Positions 7,412 through 15,400 of a stretch of DNA of 64,000 nucleotides are shown here, one piece after another (position 1 is the stretch's first letter; each line of letters opens with the position of its first letter). Location of the stretch: contig DAIQON010000001.1 in assembly GCA_036787835.1 (NCBI GenBank), positions 62,001 to 126,000 on the forward strand. The letters run 5' to 3'. The translations under genes and the position numbers were made by a program. This DNA is from DAIQON01 sp036787835 (GTDB taxonomy: Bacteria; Patescibacteriota; Saccharimonadia; Saccharimonadales; UBA4665). Under the pieces are notes generated by a model that was not told the DNA's origin, ran no database searches, and saw nothing but the letters and a program-made list of their open reading frames with translations.

Positions 7412-9113
7412 ACAAACGCTTGTTGAAAATGCCGTTGCGGCAATTCGCGTTTCAACCACCAAACAAGGTACTGATGGTGATTCTCCCGAAGCCCAAAAAG
7501 AGCAACTCGAGCAATTCGCAAAACTGCACAATATAAATCTAAAAAAGACGTTTATCTTTTTAGAATCCGCAAGTAAAGCTACCCAGCCAATGCAGGAAGC
7601 TATTGATTACTGCAAAAATCCGAAAAATGACATTCAGCTCTTTATCATTAAGTCGATCGACCGCTTCACGCGTGGTGGTGCAACGCCTTATGACCAATTA
7701 AAAATGCAGTTAGAAACCTACGGAGTTAAACTTGTAGATATCTACGGAGTTATAAGTTCACGAAAAGTAAATACTTTGGAGCATCTAAATGTTAAGTATA
7801 AATGGAGCGAGTACTCTCCAAGCCAAAAGACTGAATTTTTAGAAGCTGAGCGAGCTAAAGATGAGTTACGCGACATTATGAGCCGGATGATTGGAGCCGA
7901 AGTACGCTATACGCGTATGGGTTATTGGATGCGACGTCCACCTTACGGATATGACAGCATGCCCATTGATACCAATAACGGTAAACGACGCGTACTTAAG
8001 CCACACCCTACCGAGTCAGACTATATTATTAAGATGTTTGACCTGAGGGCTCGTGGTACTCTAAGCGATTCTCAAATAGTTGATAGAATTAATAATCTAG
8101 GCTATGGATCAAGAAAGTTTAACTATCACGACCGCATTAATAAAAGCGCAGGCATCCAGAAAGGTGGCTACAAGCTTAATATAAAACAGTTTTGGTCATA
8201 CATACATAAACCTATCTACTCTGGTGTAATTAACGAAAAATGGACTGAGTATAAACCCATTAAGGCAAAGTTTGATGGGCTTGTCTCCTATGAGACATTT
8301 AACGCCGCAAACCGAGGGAAAATAGTGATTAATGAGCAAGACGGAGTCATTTCTATGCATACTCGTCCGGCACCAGAGCATTTAGTTGCAAAAGGAGCTC
8401 GTAATGCCGACTTCCCTTATCGCAAAGTTATTATGTGTCCAGGTTGTGAGATGCCATTGTTTGGTAGTGCCTCCAGGGGCGGGACTGGTAAACACTATCC
8501 GGCATATCATTGCAATAAGCGCGGTCATTACTTTCGAGTACCTAAAGAAGAGTTTGAAAGTACGATTGAGAGTTTCGTCCATAAAGTAACATTTTCACAA
8601 GACTACATCGATAAGCTTAGTAGCGCCGTTGAGATTGTCTGGAGACAACGCCAACAAGTAGTAAATAAGGAGGAGCACAGTATCGACATGCGTATTAATG
8701 AATTGAAGGCTCAAGCTTTAGCTACGGTCGATAAAATAAAGTTCTTGAGCAGTGAAACGGCAATTAAATATATGGAGGAGGATCTTATGAGGATAGAAGC
8801 TAAGTTAGCAGAGCTAACAAGCGAAAAAGAACAAAAAACTAGTGTTCGACCAATAAGTTTTGAGATAGTTATGAAGTACGCCAAGTACTTTCTGGAACAC
8901 ATAGATTACTTGTTGCTTCAACAGAGTGATCCAGTGAAACGAGCTAACTTTTTCGGGGTTATTTTCGACAAATTACCAACCTATCAGACAATATTTTCTG
9001 GAACGGAAGATGTTAGCAAGATAACAGGGATAAATGAACTGTTTAAAGTTAAAGGAACTAATCAGTCTTTGTTGGTGCCCCCAGGAGGATTCGAACCTTC
9101 AGCTTCTCCTTAG
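7404..9113 (+). CDS. Large serine recombinase (site-specific integrase) of island A
   Basis: 569 aa. An N-terminal resolvase domain (residues ~8-160) has the catalytic serine in A-I-R-V-S-T and the I-I-K-S-I-D-R-F-T-R-G arginine motif. A recombinase domain (~165-330) contains G-Y-W-M-R-R-P-P-Y-G-Y, and a zinc ribbon near residues ~350-385 reads C-P-G-C ... H-C-N-K-R-G-H. A long coiled coil follows (~410-480). It catalyses integration and excision of the island. The last ~13 codons (V-P-P-G-G-F-E-P-S-A-S-P) are the antisense of tRNA-Arg, so the reading frame crosses the attachment junction and the C-terminus is supplied by the host locus. Its own terminus before integration may differ. Confidence 0.93.
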   Translation: MYEQTLVENAVAAIRVSTTKQGTDGDSPEAQKEQLEQFAKLHNINLKKTFIFLESASKATQPMQEAIDYCKNPKNDIQLFIIKSIDRFTRGGATPYDQLKMQLETYGVKLVDIYGVISSRKVNTLEHLNVKYKWSEYSPSQKTEFLEAERAKDELRDIMSRMIGAEVRYTRMGYWMRRPPYGYDSMPIDTNNGKRRVLKPHPTESDYIIKMFDLRARGTLSDSQIVDRINNLGYGSRKFNYHDRINKSAGIQKGGYKLNIKQFWSYIHKPIYSGVINEKWTEYKPIKAKFDGLVSYETFNAANRGKIVINEQDGVISMHTRPAPEHLVAKGARNADFPYRKVIMCPGCEMPLFGSASRGGTGKHYPAYHCNKRGHYFRVPKEEFESTIESFVHKVTFSQDYIDKLSSAVEIVWRQRQQVVNKEEHSIDMRINELKAQALATVDKIKFLSSETAIKYMEEDLMRIEAKLAELTSEKEQKTSVRPISFEIVMKYAKYFLEHIDYLLLQQSDPVKRANFFGVIFDKLPTYQTIFSGTEDVSKITGINELFKVKGTNQSLLVPPGGFEPSASP

Positions 9114-9147
9114 GACGGAGTTGTTTTATCCATTGAACTATGGGGGC
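9073..9147 (-). tRNA. tRNA-Arg (anticodon CCT)
   Basis: Reading the minus strand from 9147: acceptor GCCCCCA pairs with TGGGGGC, followed by A73 and an encoded CCA. The T-loop is TTCGAAT and the anticodon loop G-T-CCT-A-A. The 3' half is overlapped by the recombinase gene. Several stem positions do not pair (13-22, 27-43, 50-64), more than usual. The cloverleaf is still clear and the discriminator and CCA are intact. The overlap marks the island/host boundary. Confidence 0.85.
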
Positions 9148-9168
9148 GTCTATAGCAGTTAGTAAAAA

Positions 9169-9669
9169 CTAACTGACTAAAGTAAATTTATCATGTACGG
9201 AAGGATATACGAATATTTCGTTTTTCTTAAACCAATGGGCGATTTCTAGTTTCGCCTCTGCAGGATCACCCGAAGCATGTATTAAGTTTGGAATAGATAG
9301 CCCCTTGTTATTGGCGTACTCGAAGCTAATATGAGAATAATCGCCTCTAATCGTGCCTGGATCTGCAGCCTTAGGCTCGGTTGTACCAACCATCTTACGG
9401 ACCAATGATACTGCCTCTACGCCTTCTAGTACCATTGCTAGAATTGGGCCCTCTTGCATGAACTTTAAAGTTACATCAAAAGCTTCTTGTCCACGCCTGG
9501 AAATCATCTTGCCGATAGTTTCATAATGATGGAAGTAGTGCTCTTCAGATGGCCGTAAAACCTTAGCGGCGACAATTTTTAATCCGACCCTTTCAAAGCG
9601 AGTAATTATTTCACCCGTAATACCTCTTTGCATCGCGTCCGGTTTTAATATTATTAGCGTTCGTTCCAT
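9169..9669 (-). CDS. ndk: Nucleoside diphosphate kinase
   Basis: 166 aa, close to the family length with a small insertion near residues 45-60. It starts E-R-T-L-I-I-L-K-P-D-A, the typical first strand, and retains the phosphohistidine context N-L-I-H-A-S-G-D. It transfers phosphate from ATP to NDPs and dNDPs through that histidine in the cytosol. An AAAGGA Shine-Dalgarno precedes the ATG and a TATAAT box lies at 9700-9705 (minus). It is transcribed divergently from the XerC-like gene and sits just outside island A next to tRNA-Arg. Confidence 0.95.
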   Translation of the reverse strand: MERTLIILKPDAMQRGITGEIITRFERVGLKIVAAKVLRPSEEHYFHHYETIGKMISRRGQEAFDVTLKFMQEGPILAMVLEGVEAVSLVRKMVGTTEPKAADPGTIRGDYSHISFEYANNKGLSIPNLIHASGDPAEAKLEIAHWFKKNEIFVYPSVHDKFTLVS

Positions 9670-9774
9670 TTATATATCTTTCCTTTTTAATTATCCTAAT
9701 TATAACAGATGAGGCACCCTATAAATAGTGATTCAAGCGATAATTTATCATGTCGCGAAATAATTTTACTGGGC

Positions 9775-9780
9775 TATAAT
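9775..9780 (+). promoter_or_regulatory. -10 box of the xerC-like gene (leaderless start)
   Basis: TATAAT ends 6 nt before ATG 9787, so transcription should begin at or next to the start codon. This is why I choose 9787 over an in-frame ATG at 9709 that lies upstream of the promoter. Confidence 0.65.
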
Positions 9781-9786
9781 AATAGT

Positions 9787-10704
9787 ATGCAATTCCAAAA
9801 AGCAAAAACTGATTTTCTTGAACATTTAGAAATTGAGCAAAACAGGTCGCAAAATACGATCGCAAACTATGACCATTACCTTACTCGACTAGAAGACTTT
9901 GCGGGAGATATTAATGTCTCAGAAATCGACTCAGAACTTGTACGTAAATGGAGGTTATGGCTCAACCGGTTAGCGTCTGGTAACAACAACGAGCTTAGTA
10001 AGACGACTCAAAACTATCATCTGATTGCCCTACGAAGTTTTCTAAAATACTGCGCAAAAAGAGATATTAAAACACTTAGCCCAGATAAGATTGAGCTTGC
10101 TCGTACTAAAAGACCACAGGTTACGTTTCTTAATGAGGATGAGCTTGCGAGAATATTTGAACAACCAGACACTTCAAATGAGGCGGGGATCAGGGATCGG
10201 GCAATCTTAGAACTACTTTTTAGTTCAGGTCTTCGTGTGAGTGAACTTGTTGGACTAAATATTGATAATTTGAATTTAACTCGACGAGAATTTATGGTTA
10301 GAGGTAAAGGCCAAAAAGATAGACCGATTTTTATCAGTGTAGAAGCAGCATCTTGGATCCAAAAGTACCTCGATCAACGTTCAGATAATGCCAAACCTCT
10401 ATTCATTAGATATAGCGGTAGTAAAAAGGTTGATTTGAGTGGCAACTTCCATCGTTTAACTGTTCGAAGTGTTCAAAGGCTAGTCGCAAAATATGCCCTT
10501 ATGGCTGGCATCACAAAGCATGTAAGCCCGCATACTCTTCGACATTCATTTGCAACTGATCTGCTTATGAATGGAGCTGACCTTAGAAGCGTTCAAGCAA
10601 TGTTAGGTCACAGTAATATAGCAACGACTCAAATTTACACTCATGTCACTGATCCCCATCTGAAAGCTGTTCATGAAAAGTTTCACTCAAACAAGCTAGA
10701 CTAA
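9787..10704 (+). CDS. xerC: Tyrosine recombinase XerC/XerD-like
   Basis: 305 aa from ATG 9787. An N-terminal SAM-like core-binding domain (~1-95) precedes a catalytic domain with the expected residues: Arg in S-S-G-L-R-V-S-E-L, Lys in R-G-K-G-Q-K-D-R, H-T-L-R-H-S-F-A-T, His in L-G-H-S-N-I, and the nucleophile Tyr in T-Q-I-Y-T-H. It resolves chromosome dimers at dif, working with FtsK (ftsK is at 48082-50307). I cannot tell XerC from XerD; CPR genomes often have one. It is convergent with the minor pilin operon, with 8 bp between stops. Confidence 0.9.
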   Translation: MQFQKAKTDFLEHLEIEQNRSQNTIANYDHYLTRLEDFAGDINVSEIDSELVRKWRLWLNRLASGNNNELSKTTQNYHLIALRSFLKYCAKRDIKTLSPDKIELARTKRPQVTFLNEDELARIFEQPDTSNEAGIRDRAILELLFSSGLRVSELVGLNIDNLNLTRREFMVRGKGQKDRPIFISVEAASWIQKYLDQRSDNAKPLFIRYSGSKKVDLSGNFHRLTVRSVQRLVAKYALMAGITKHVSPHTLRHSFATDLLMNGADLRSVQAMLGHSNIATTQIYTHVTDPHLKAVHEKFHSNKLD

Positions 10705-10712
10705 ACAGTCCG

Positions 10713-11732
10713 TTACTCTACGCCGTTACAAGCCCCATTAGCAAGGTTAACGGTGGTTCCTATAACCTTCTGGATTTCACATATACTTTTCTGTGTTTGA
10801 ATTGCAAATCCTGGCGAATCTGAATTTAGGCTAGAGATATCAATATTCGACTGAATACTTTGTAAGACACTTTGAGCCTTGCCTGTTGAAACAATTTGCG
10901 CCTGTGCATCATGTAGGGCCAAATCTGAAGGTCCATTTTGAGCACTGATATCTACGGAAGTAGCAACACTCCCATAAACTGGCATGATCTTCATATAAAT
11001 TTTCGCTGATAAAAAGCTTGCCATTAATAATGTAACACTACACTTAGAGCCTGAGCTACAAGGGACATATTTCACTCCTGACGGCAAGCTGGCAAGGCTT
11101 ATATTAGTCGACCCGGGATGAGATGTTGGATATAGATAGAAAATATTAGTTGCTGATGTAGGATAACTTGCACTTGAAGCATCTACGAGATCGATTTGTA
11201 GAACACTAGCACTACATGAGTTATAAGAGCTAAACGCTGGTAAATTTGTGGGACAGCCAGTGTAAATCGGGTTTGGATCTTGATAATTTACCCACGTAAT
11301 CGTAATAGTATGAATAACTGATGAAGTAATTACTGGTACTACTTTTGATTGGCCGGAGTTAATCAAATAGGGCAAATTATAAGGGGTTGCATCAATTGTA
11401 AGACAGGGATAGCTAACATTGTAGTAGCTGGATCCTGTATCAATAGTGTTATGTGATCCAACATAGGCTAGTCCTGAAGAACATGTATTATAAGATAAGA
11501 TACTATTTCCTACGGCTATATCATTTTGAATTGCTGCCGTTGCATAGTTAATGCCACTATCAGCAGCATAATATGCTTCTTGGTTGAGCTGACTATTCAG
11601 AGCACTCTTGTGGTCACTACTAGCTAGCTGTATGAAACCTATAGCTATAAGACTAATAACAATCATCATTATCATACAGATTAGGATAGATACGATACCA
11701 GTTTGATCTAATTTTTTATGTATATCAGACAT
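10713..11732 (-). CDS. PilX-like minor pilus protein
   Basis: 339 aa. A short N-terminal tail is followed by a TM helix (~14-36, G-I-V-S-I-L-I-C-M-I-M-M-I-V-I-S) and then Y-Y-A-A-D-S-G-I-N-Y-A. That arrangement is typical of PilX/PilX_N-type proteins, which have a class III-like signal but lack the Glu at +5. The remainder is Ser/Thr-rich with several cysteines, as expected for an exported pilin-like domain. It is the last gene of the minor pilin operon that begins at 13774. Probably a tip or priming complex component. Confidence 0.75.
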   Translation of the reverse strand: MSDIHKKLDQTGIVSILICMIMMIVISLIAIGFIQLASSDHKSALNSQLNQEAYYAADSGINYATAAIQNDIAVGNSILSYNTCSSGLAYVGSHNTIDTGSSYYNVSYPCLTIDATPYNLPYLINSGQSKVVPVITSSVIHTITITWVNYQDPNPIYTGCPTNLPAFSSYNSCSASVLQIDLVDASSASYPTSATNIFYLYPTSHPGSTNISLASLPSGVKYVPCSSGSKCSVTLLMASFLSAKIYMKIMPVYGSVATSVDISAQNGPSDLALHDAQAQIVSTGKAQSVLQSIQSNIDISSLNSDSPGFAIQTQKSICEIQKVIGTTVNLANGACNGVE

Positions 11733-11751
11733 TATGTTTTAATTATACTCC

Positions 11752-12375
11752 CTAGTTTATTCTCTGTTGCACCACAGTATTTAGATTAGCAATTGCACAG
11801 AAAAAGCCTTGAGTTACAGAAGTTCCGCAGTTATATGTATACGGTGGTGGTCCGGAAGCTGGTACTTGATTCACTTGTGTATTAGGTCCGTAAACAATAC
11901 CGACATTGATTTGGTACAGATTAGAAGTGCCCACTTGAGTCACTCCAAATGACGAAAGTCTCATAGTATTACCGACCAAACTCTTTACTGGAGATGTAGG
12001 CGAAGACGTGGGATTAGTACATGATGTAAAGTTTTGTATTTGAAGTATTGATGACGGCGTAATTGGTGTTTGCTCGGTATATAAAAGATATGAATATCTT
12101 GCATTACCGATACAGAGAAAGTTATATGTCTGCCCACCTATAGTTATCGTATACCCGGAGCTGATAGTTGCTCCGTTTAGCTGGATGTCTTGACTCATCC
12201 GTTGTTCAATCGATCGTGCCGTCTCCTGGGCTTGAGTCTGTACACTGCCTCGAATGAAGTTATCTGAGACGAACAGCACCGCATATACAAGACCCGTTAG
12301 AACAATCGAGAACACGGTCGTGGCAATTAAAAGTTCAACTATGGTAAAACCATGCTGTTTTTCATTCAAAGACAT
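11752..12375 (-). CDS. Prepilin-like minor pilin (PilW/GspJ type)
   Basis: 207 aa. It has a canonical class III prepilin signal: K-Q-H-G|F-T-I-V-E-L-L-I-A-T followed by a ~20-residue hydrophobic helix. Cleavage after Gly and methylation of Phe by PilD are expected. The C-terminal domain is Ser/Thr/Pro-rich with four cysteines that could form disulfides outside the cell. It overlaps the preceding minor pilin by one base (coupled translation). The position between a PilV-like and a PilX-like gene suggests a PilW role. Confidence 0.8.
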   Translation of the reverse strand: MSLNEKQHGFTIVELLIATTVFSIVLTGLVYAVLFVSDNFIRGSVQTQAQETARSIEQRMSQDIQLNGATISSGYTITIGGQTYNFLCIGNARYSYLLYTEQTPITPSSILQIQNFTSCTNPTSSPTSPVKSLVGNTMRLSSFGVTQVGTSNLYQINVGIVYGPNTQVNQVPASGPPPYTYNCGTSVTQGFFCAIANLNTVVQQRIN

Positions 12376-12866
12376 TAGCTTGATCCCTTTGTCTGATAAA
12401 ACAATTTAGTGTCGCCTGGTACACCTGGAACATTACCCGGCCAACTAACATCTACTTGGTATGTTTTCAGAATTGGAGCTGGGGAGCCAGGAGGCGTAAT
12501 GTCTGTTATGTCTACACCATAGCCCTGAGCGTAGCCGCCAAAGTTATATGCTCCAGATGAGATACACTGCGTTGAATAACTCGCACCCATAATTAGTGTA
12601 TAGGTAGGGTTGGTAGGAGTGCCGGTATTTACAAAGCAAGCCCCTCCATTGCCAATAGTTACAGTCGATAAATCATAGCTATTGAGTAATTCCAGTTGCG
12701 TTTGTGCGATTGAAGTTGCTATTTGATGATACTGGGCATCCTGTATGTCATCGTATGCCCTGTTTGCACCGATAAATCCTGCTCCCAATATTAACCCAAC
12801 TACGGCAACAGATATCAGAACTTCTACTATTGTATCCCCTCGTTGGCTAGCTATTTTTTTTAACAT
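12375..12866 (-). CDS. Prepilin-like minor pilin (PilV/GspI type)
   Basis: 163 aa with the prepilin signal R-G|D-T-I-V-E-V-L-I-S-V and a hydrophobic helix to ~residue 32. Asp at +1 instead of Phe is unusual, but Glu at +5 is kept. The mature part is short, Gly/Pro/Thr-rich, with two cysteines. It overlaps both neighbours by a few bases, so it is in the same operon. A minor pilin of the tip/priming complex is the best guess. Confidence 0.8.
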   Translation of the reverse strand: MLKKIASQRGDTIVEVLISVAVVGLILGAGFIGANRAYDDIQDAQYHQIATSIAQTQLELLNSYDLSTVTIGNGGACFVNTGTPTNPTYTLIMGASYSTQCISSGAYNFGGYAQGYGVDITDITPPGSPAPILKTYQVDVSWPGNVPGVPGDTKLFYQTKGSS

Positions 12867-13774
12867 TGTACGTTTACCACCTGATAGCCTACGGCTGCGG
12901 GATTACCGGGCACACCTAGTGTGACCACCGCCCATTGATTAGTCGTACCACTTTGTAGGCATATTGTGATCTGATCATTGTATGTAGTTGTTGAATAGAA
13001 ATTTGTTGCTGGAGGCTGGCACAAACTAAAGTTACTAGCACTATTGTCTATATAAATTTCTGGAGAGCTAGATCCGGTTCCAACCAAAGGAATTGATGTA
13101 ACAGCCAGACCACCACCGCTGTTTGAGCCCTCAACACTATTAGAACAGTCCAATATATTCCCTGTGGCAACAACATTATAGTATGCCACCATAGGTGCCG
13201 TAGCTGCCCCCTGTTTTACGCTATCAATTGTAAAGTTATAAGGTAATTTAGTATGGGTAAAGGTATTGGTATTTGCATAACTACCTGTAGCACAGGTTGA
13301 TACTGCTCCAGTTTCATAAAGTGCACACGGGTGTACCTGATTCAAATTACTAATTGGCTCCATTTGAGCAGTAATAGTATTATAATTATTTTGATTTGAG
13401 GCAACGGGATATATATTGTAGGCTGTATTATCTATAACGTTGCCTACATATGGGGTAAAGTCAAAGACCTCGCCAATATACTGACAGCCTTGATTCGAGC
13501 CTTGGCCACTACCACCATTACTTAAAGTTATATAGTTTGATGTTGATGACTGAGAACATGCGATATTAGTCGTATTACTTAAATAATTGCCAGTTTGAAC
13601 TTGGCTAAGTTGCAATTGAAAGTTACTTACTATTTGCCTAATACCTTGGTTGAATTCAGTATTGGCTTGTTGACCAGATATGAAGTTAAATGCAACAGAA
13701 ATCATAACGCCACTTATTGCTAAGAAAATAAGTGTTTCTATTATTGTAAATCCTAGTGGTATTTTGCCACCCAT
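12860..13774 (-). CDS. Prepilin-like minor pilin, first gene of operon
   Basis: 304 aa. It starts M-G-G-K-I-P-L-G|F-T-I-I-E-T-L-I-F-L-A-I, a standard prepilin signal and TM helix, followed by a large Asn/Ser/Thr-rich extracellular domain with about eight cysteines. The start ATG lies 9 nt after a TATAAT box, so the mRNA is probably leaderless. It leads the operon 13774 to 10713. The size suggests a GspH/FimT-like or adhesin-like tip protein. Confidence 0.8.
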   Translation of the reverse strand: MGGKIPLGFTIIETLIFLAISGVMISVAFNFISGQQANTEFNQGIRQIVSNFQLQLSQVQTGNYLSNTTNIACSQSSTSNYITLSNGGSGQGSNQGCQYIGEVFDFTPYVGNVIDNTAYNIYPVASNQNNYNTITAQMEPISNLNQVHPCALYETGAVSTCATGSYANTNTFTHTKLPYNFTIDSVKQGAATAPMVAYYNVVATGNILDCSNSVEGSNSGGGLAVTSIPLVGTGSSSPEIYIDNSASNFSLCQPPATNFYSTTTYNDQITICLQSGTTNQWAVVTLGVPGNPAAVGYQVVNVQC

Positions 13775-13783
13775 TATAGTGTG

Positions 13784-13789
13784 ATTATA
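13784..13789 (-). promoter_or_regulatory. Extended -10 promoter of the minor pilin operon
   Basis: The minus strand reads GCTTATGCTATAATC: an extended -10 (TGC-TATAAT) with nothing convincing at -35. Nearly the same 15 nt precede pilM at 22302-22307, so the two pilus operons appear to share a promoter type. Confidence 0.65.
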
Positions 13790-13834
13790 GCATAAGCATG
13801 GTCAAAATACTCCATCTGTTTAACTTCTTTGGGA

Positions 13835-14686
13835 TTAAATAACTAATCCTCGGGCATTAAACCAAGACTTAATCGATGCACCGAACAAAACAATTATTAT
13901 TGTTGCTGCTATTAGAAGTGGACCATACGGTATTAGAGAGTTCTTTTTAAGCTTGCCTGTAGCCATCAGGGGTAGGGCCAGTAGGGTTCCCAGCAGAGAG
14001 GACAAGAAGATCATCACCCCACCATAAAGACCACTACCCAATATAAGCCCAAGAGCAGCACCAAGCTTTACATCTCCCCCGCCTATCCATTTACCAGAAG
14101 AAACCTGGAAAAGTATATAAAACACCCCACCACCAACGAAAAACCCATATAGATGCCCCAAAATATAAGGAATGCCTGCACCAAAGAAAATAATCATGAC
14201 AACTATTTGTACTATAGCCAAAGCATAAAGAGGATAGACCATACGATTTGGAAGCATAAACCATTTAATATCGTAAACTGCCAGGGCAATTAAAAATACT
14301 AGATATATTAACCAAAATATAAAGTTAACAAGTCCCGCTCCGGTCATACTAAGAGGCCAGGCAAAAAACGAAACTATAAACAAAAATAAGGTCGAAGCTT
14401 CTACCAAAGGATATATCCTACTGATTGGCTTATTACAGTACCTACATTTTCCAGACTGCATTAACCAACTAAAGATAGGTATCAGATCAATTGGAGCTAA
14501 AACATGCTCACAGTTTGGACAAATTGATCTTCCTCTTAATATCGAGTATTTTGATTTACTTTTGGGTGATACTGCTTTTTTAGAACCTGAGGACTCATAC
14601 TGCTTATGGACTCTCCATACATATGCGTTTATGAAACTACCGAAGGTTATTCCAAAGACTATGACAAACAGTAATCCTATATTCAT
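13835..14686 (-). CDS. pilD: Prepilin peptidase / N-methyltransferase
   Basis: 283 aa, multi-pass membrane protein. The N-terminal domain has the zinc-binding pairs C-P-N-C ... C-R-Y-C. The A24 protease aspartates are in A-V-Y-D-I-K-W-F-M-L-P and G-G-G-D-V-K-L-G. It cleaves the short leader of the pilins encoded on both sides and methylates the new N-terminus. Its ATG is 9 nt from a TATAAT at 14696-14701, immediately behind the pilin terminator, so it is probably transcribed independently of the major pilin. Confidence 0.93.
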   Translation of the reverse strand: MNIGLLFVIVFGITFGSFINAYVWRVHKQYESSGSKKAVSPKSKSKYSILRGRSICPNCEHVLAPIDLIPIFSWLMQSGKCRYCNKPISRIYPLVEASTLFLFIVSFFAWPLSMTGAGLVNFIFWLIYLVFLIALAVYDIKWFMLPNRMVYPLYALAIVQIVVMIIFFGAGIPYILGHLYGFFVGGGVFYILFQVSSGKWIGGGDVKLGAALGLILGSGLYGGVMIFLSSLLGTLLALPLMATGKLKKNSLIPYGPLLIAATIIIVLFGASIKSWFNARGLVI

Positions 14687-14710
14687 TTAATAATCATTAT
14701 ACGTTTAATA

Positions 14711-14746
14711 AAATAAATGGAGGTCAATATTAACCTCCATTTATTT
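14711..14746 (-). terminator. Intrinsic terminator after the major pilin gene
   Basis: A perfect 14-bp inverted repeat (AAATAAATGGAGGT / ACCTCCATTTATTT) with an 8-nt loop, followed on the minus strand by a T-rich stretch. It closes the monocistronic pilin unit and separates it from pilD. Confidence 0.85.
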
Positions 14747-14767
14747 ATACTTCCGAAAATGTCTTAC

Positions 14768-15313
14768 TTAGTTTTGGTAACAACCAACTGAGCCACCACC
14801 AGATATCTCAATAGGGTAAAGGATTGCAATTGAGCTAGCTGAAGCTGAGATTGATATAGGCGAACCCGTGTTTGGAGTAGGGCAAGATGCTCCTAAAGAA
14901 TACGCTATGTGCCCAGGCGTAACAGTGTTGCAACTAGTACCGTTTTGGGTACAGTTTGCTCCGGCTGAAGCTGAATAGGTTATAGATGTTGGGGTACCAG
15001 CAGTTGGAGTTGTTGCAGTGGAAGTAATTGTATTCCCTGAAATAGTTGCTTTAGTTGCAGTAGCACCAGTAAATGTGACTGCTCCCGTTGTGTCACTGAT
15101 TCCGGTTGGAAGCGCGCCACCGTTTGCTGACTCATACTCACTAACACCACCACCGAAAGTTGTTGCGTCAGTTTTTATATTACTATTTCGTGAAGTTCTT
15201 TGAAGTGCTGGAACTGCTAACAGCACGATTATTATAATTACTGCAGCAATTGCAAGTACGATCAAGGTTTCAACGATAGTAAAACCTTTATTATTCTTTA
15301 TATTTTGTAACAT
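14768..15313 (-). CDS. Major type IV pilin candidate
   Basis: 181 aa. K-G|F-T-I-V-E-T-L-I-V-L-A-I-A-A-V-I-I-I-I is a textbook class III prepilin signal and N-terminal helix. The globular domain is Gly/Thr/Ala-rich and has three paired-looking cysteines plus a C-terminal G-C-Y-Q-N. It has its own promoter, a strong Shine-Dalgarno (AAGGGGG) and a strong terminator, unlike the minor pilins, which fits high expression of the fibre subunit. The assignment as major pilin is inference from this arrangement. Confidence 0.85.
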   Translation of the reverse strand: MLQNIKNNKGFTIVETLIVLAIAAVIIIIVLLAVPALQRTSRNSNIKTDATTFGGGVSEYESANGGALPTGISDTTGAVTFTGATATKATISGNTITSTATTPTAGTPTSITYSASAGANCTQNGTSCNTVTPGHIAYSLGASCPTPNTGSPISISASASSIAILYPIEISGGGSVGCYQN

Positions 15314-15352
15314 TTGACTAATGCCCCCTTAGCGATATTAATATTTTCCCTT

Positions 15353-15381
15353 ATCATAATGGTTATACTTAAAATTGGCAA
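15353..15381 (-). promoter_or_regulatory. Promoter of the major pilin gene
   Basis: On the minus strand: TTGCCA, 17-nt spacer, TATGAT. The ~35-nt leader ends with AAGGGGG ahead of the ATG. This contrasts with the leaderless starts elsewhere in the locus. Confidence 0.7.
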
Positions 15382-15400
15382 ATACTTATCCACAGCCATA

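Noticed and set aside
9075..9113. C-terminal P-P-G-G-F-E-P segment of the recombinase as a functional domain
   Set aside because: It is the antisense translation of the tRNA-Arg 3' half, a known false-peptide signature, not a conserved recombinase end.
9709..9786. Upstream ATG as the xerC-like start
   Set aside because: It lies upstream of the only good -10 box, and the extra 26 residues do not match the family.
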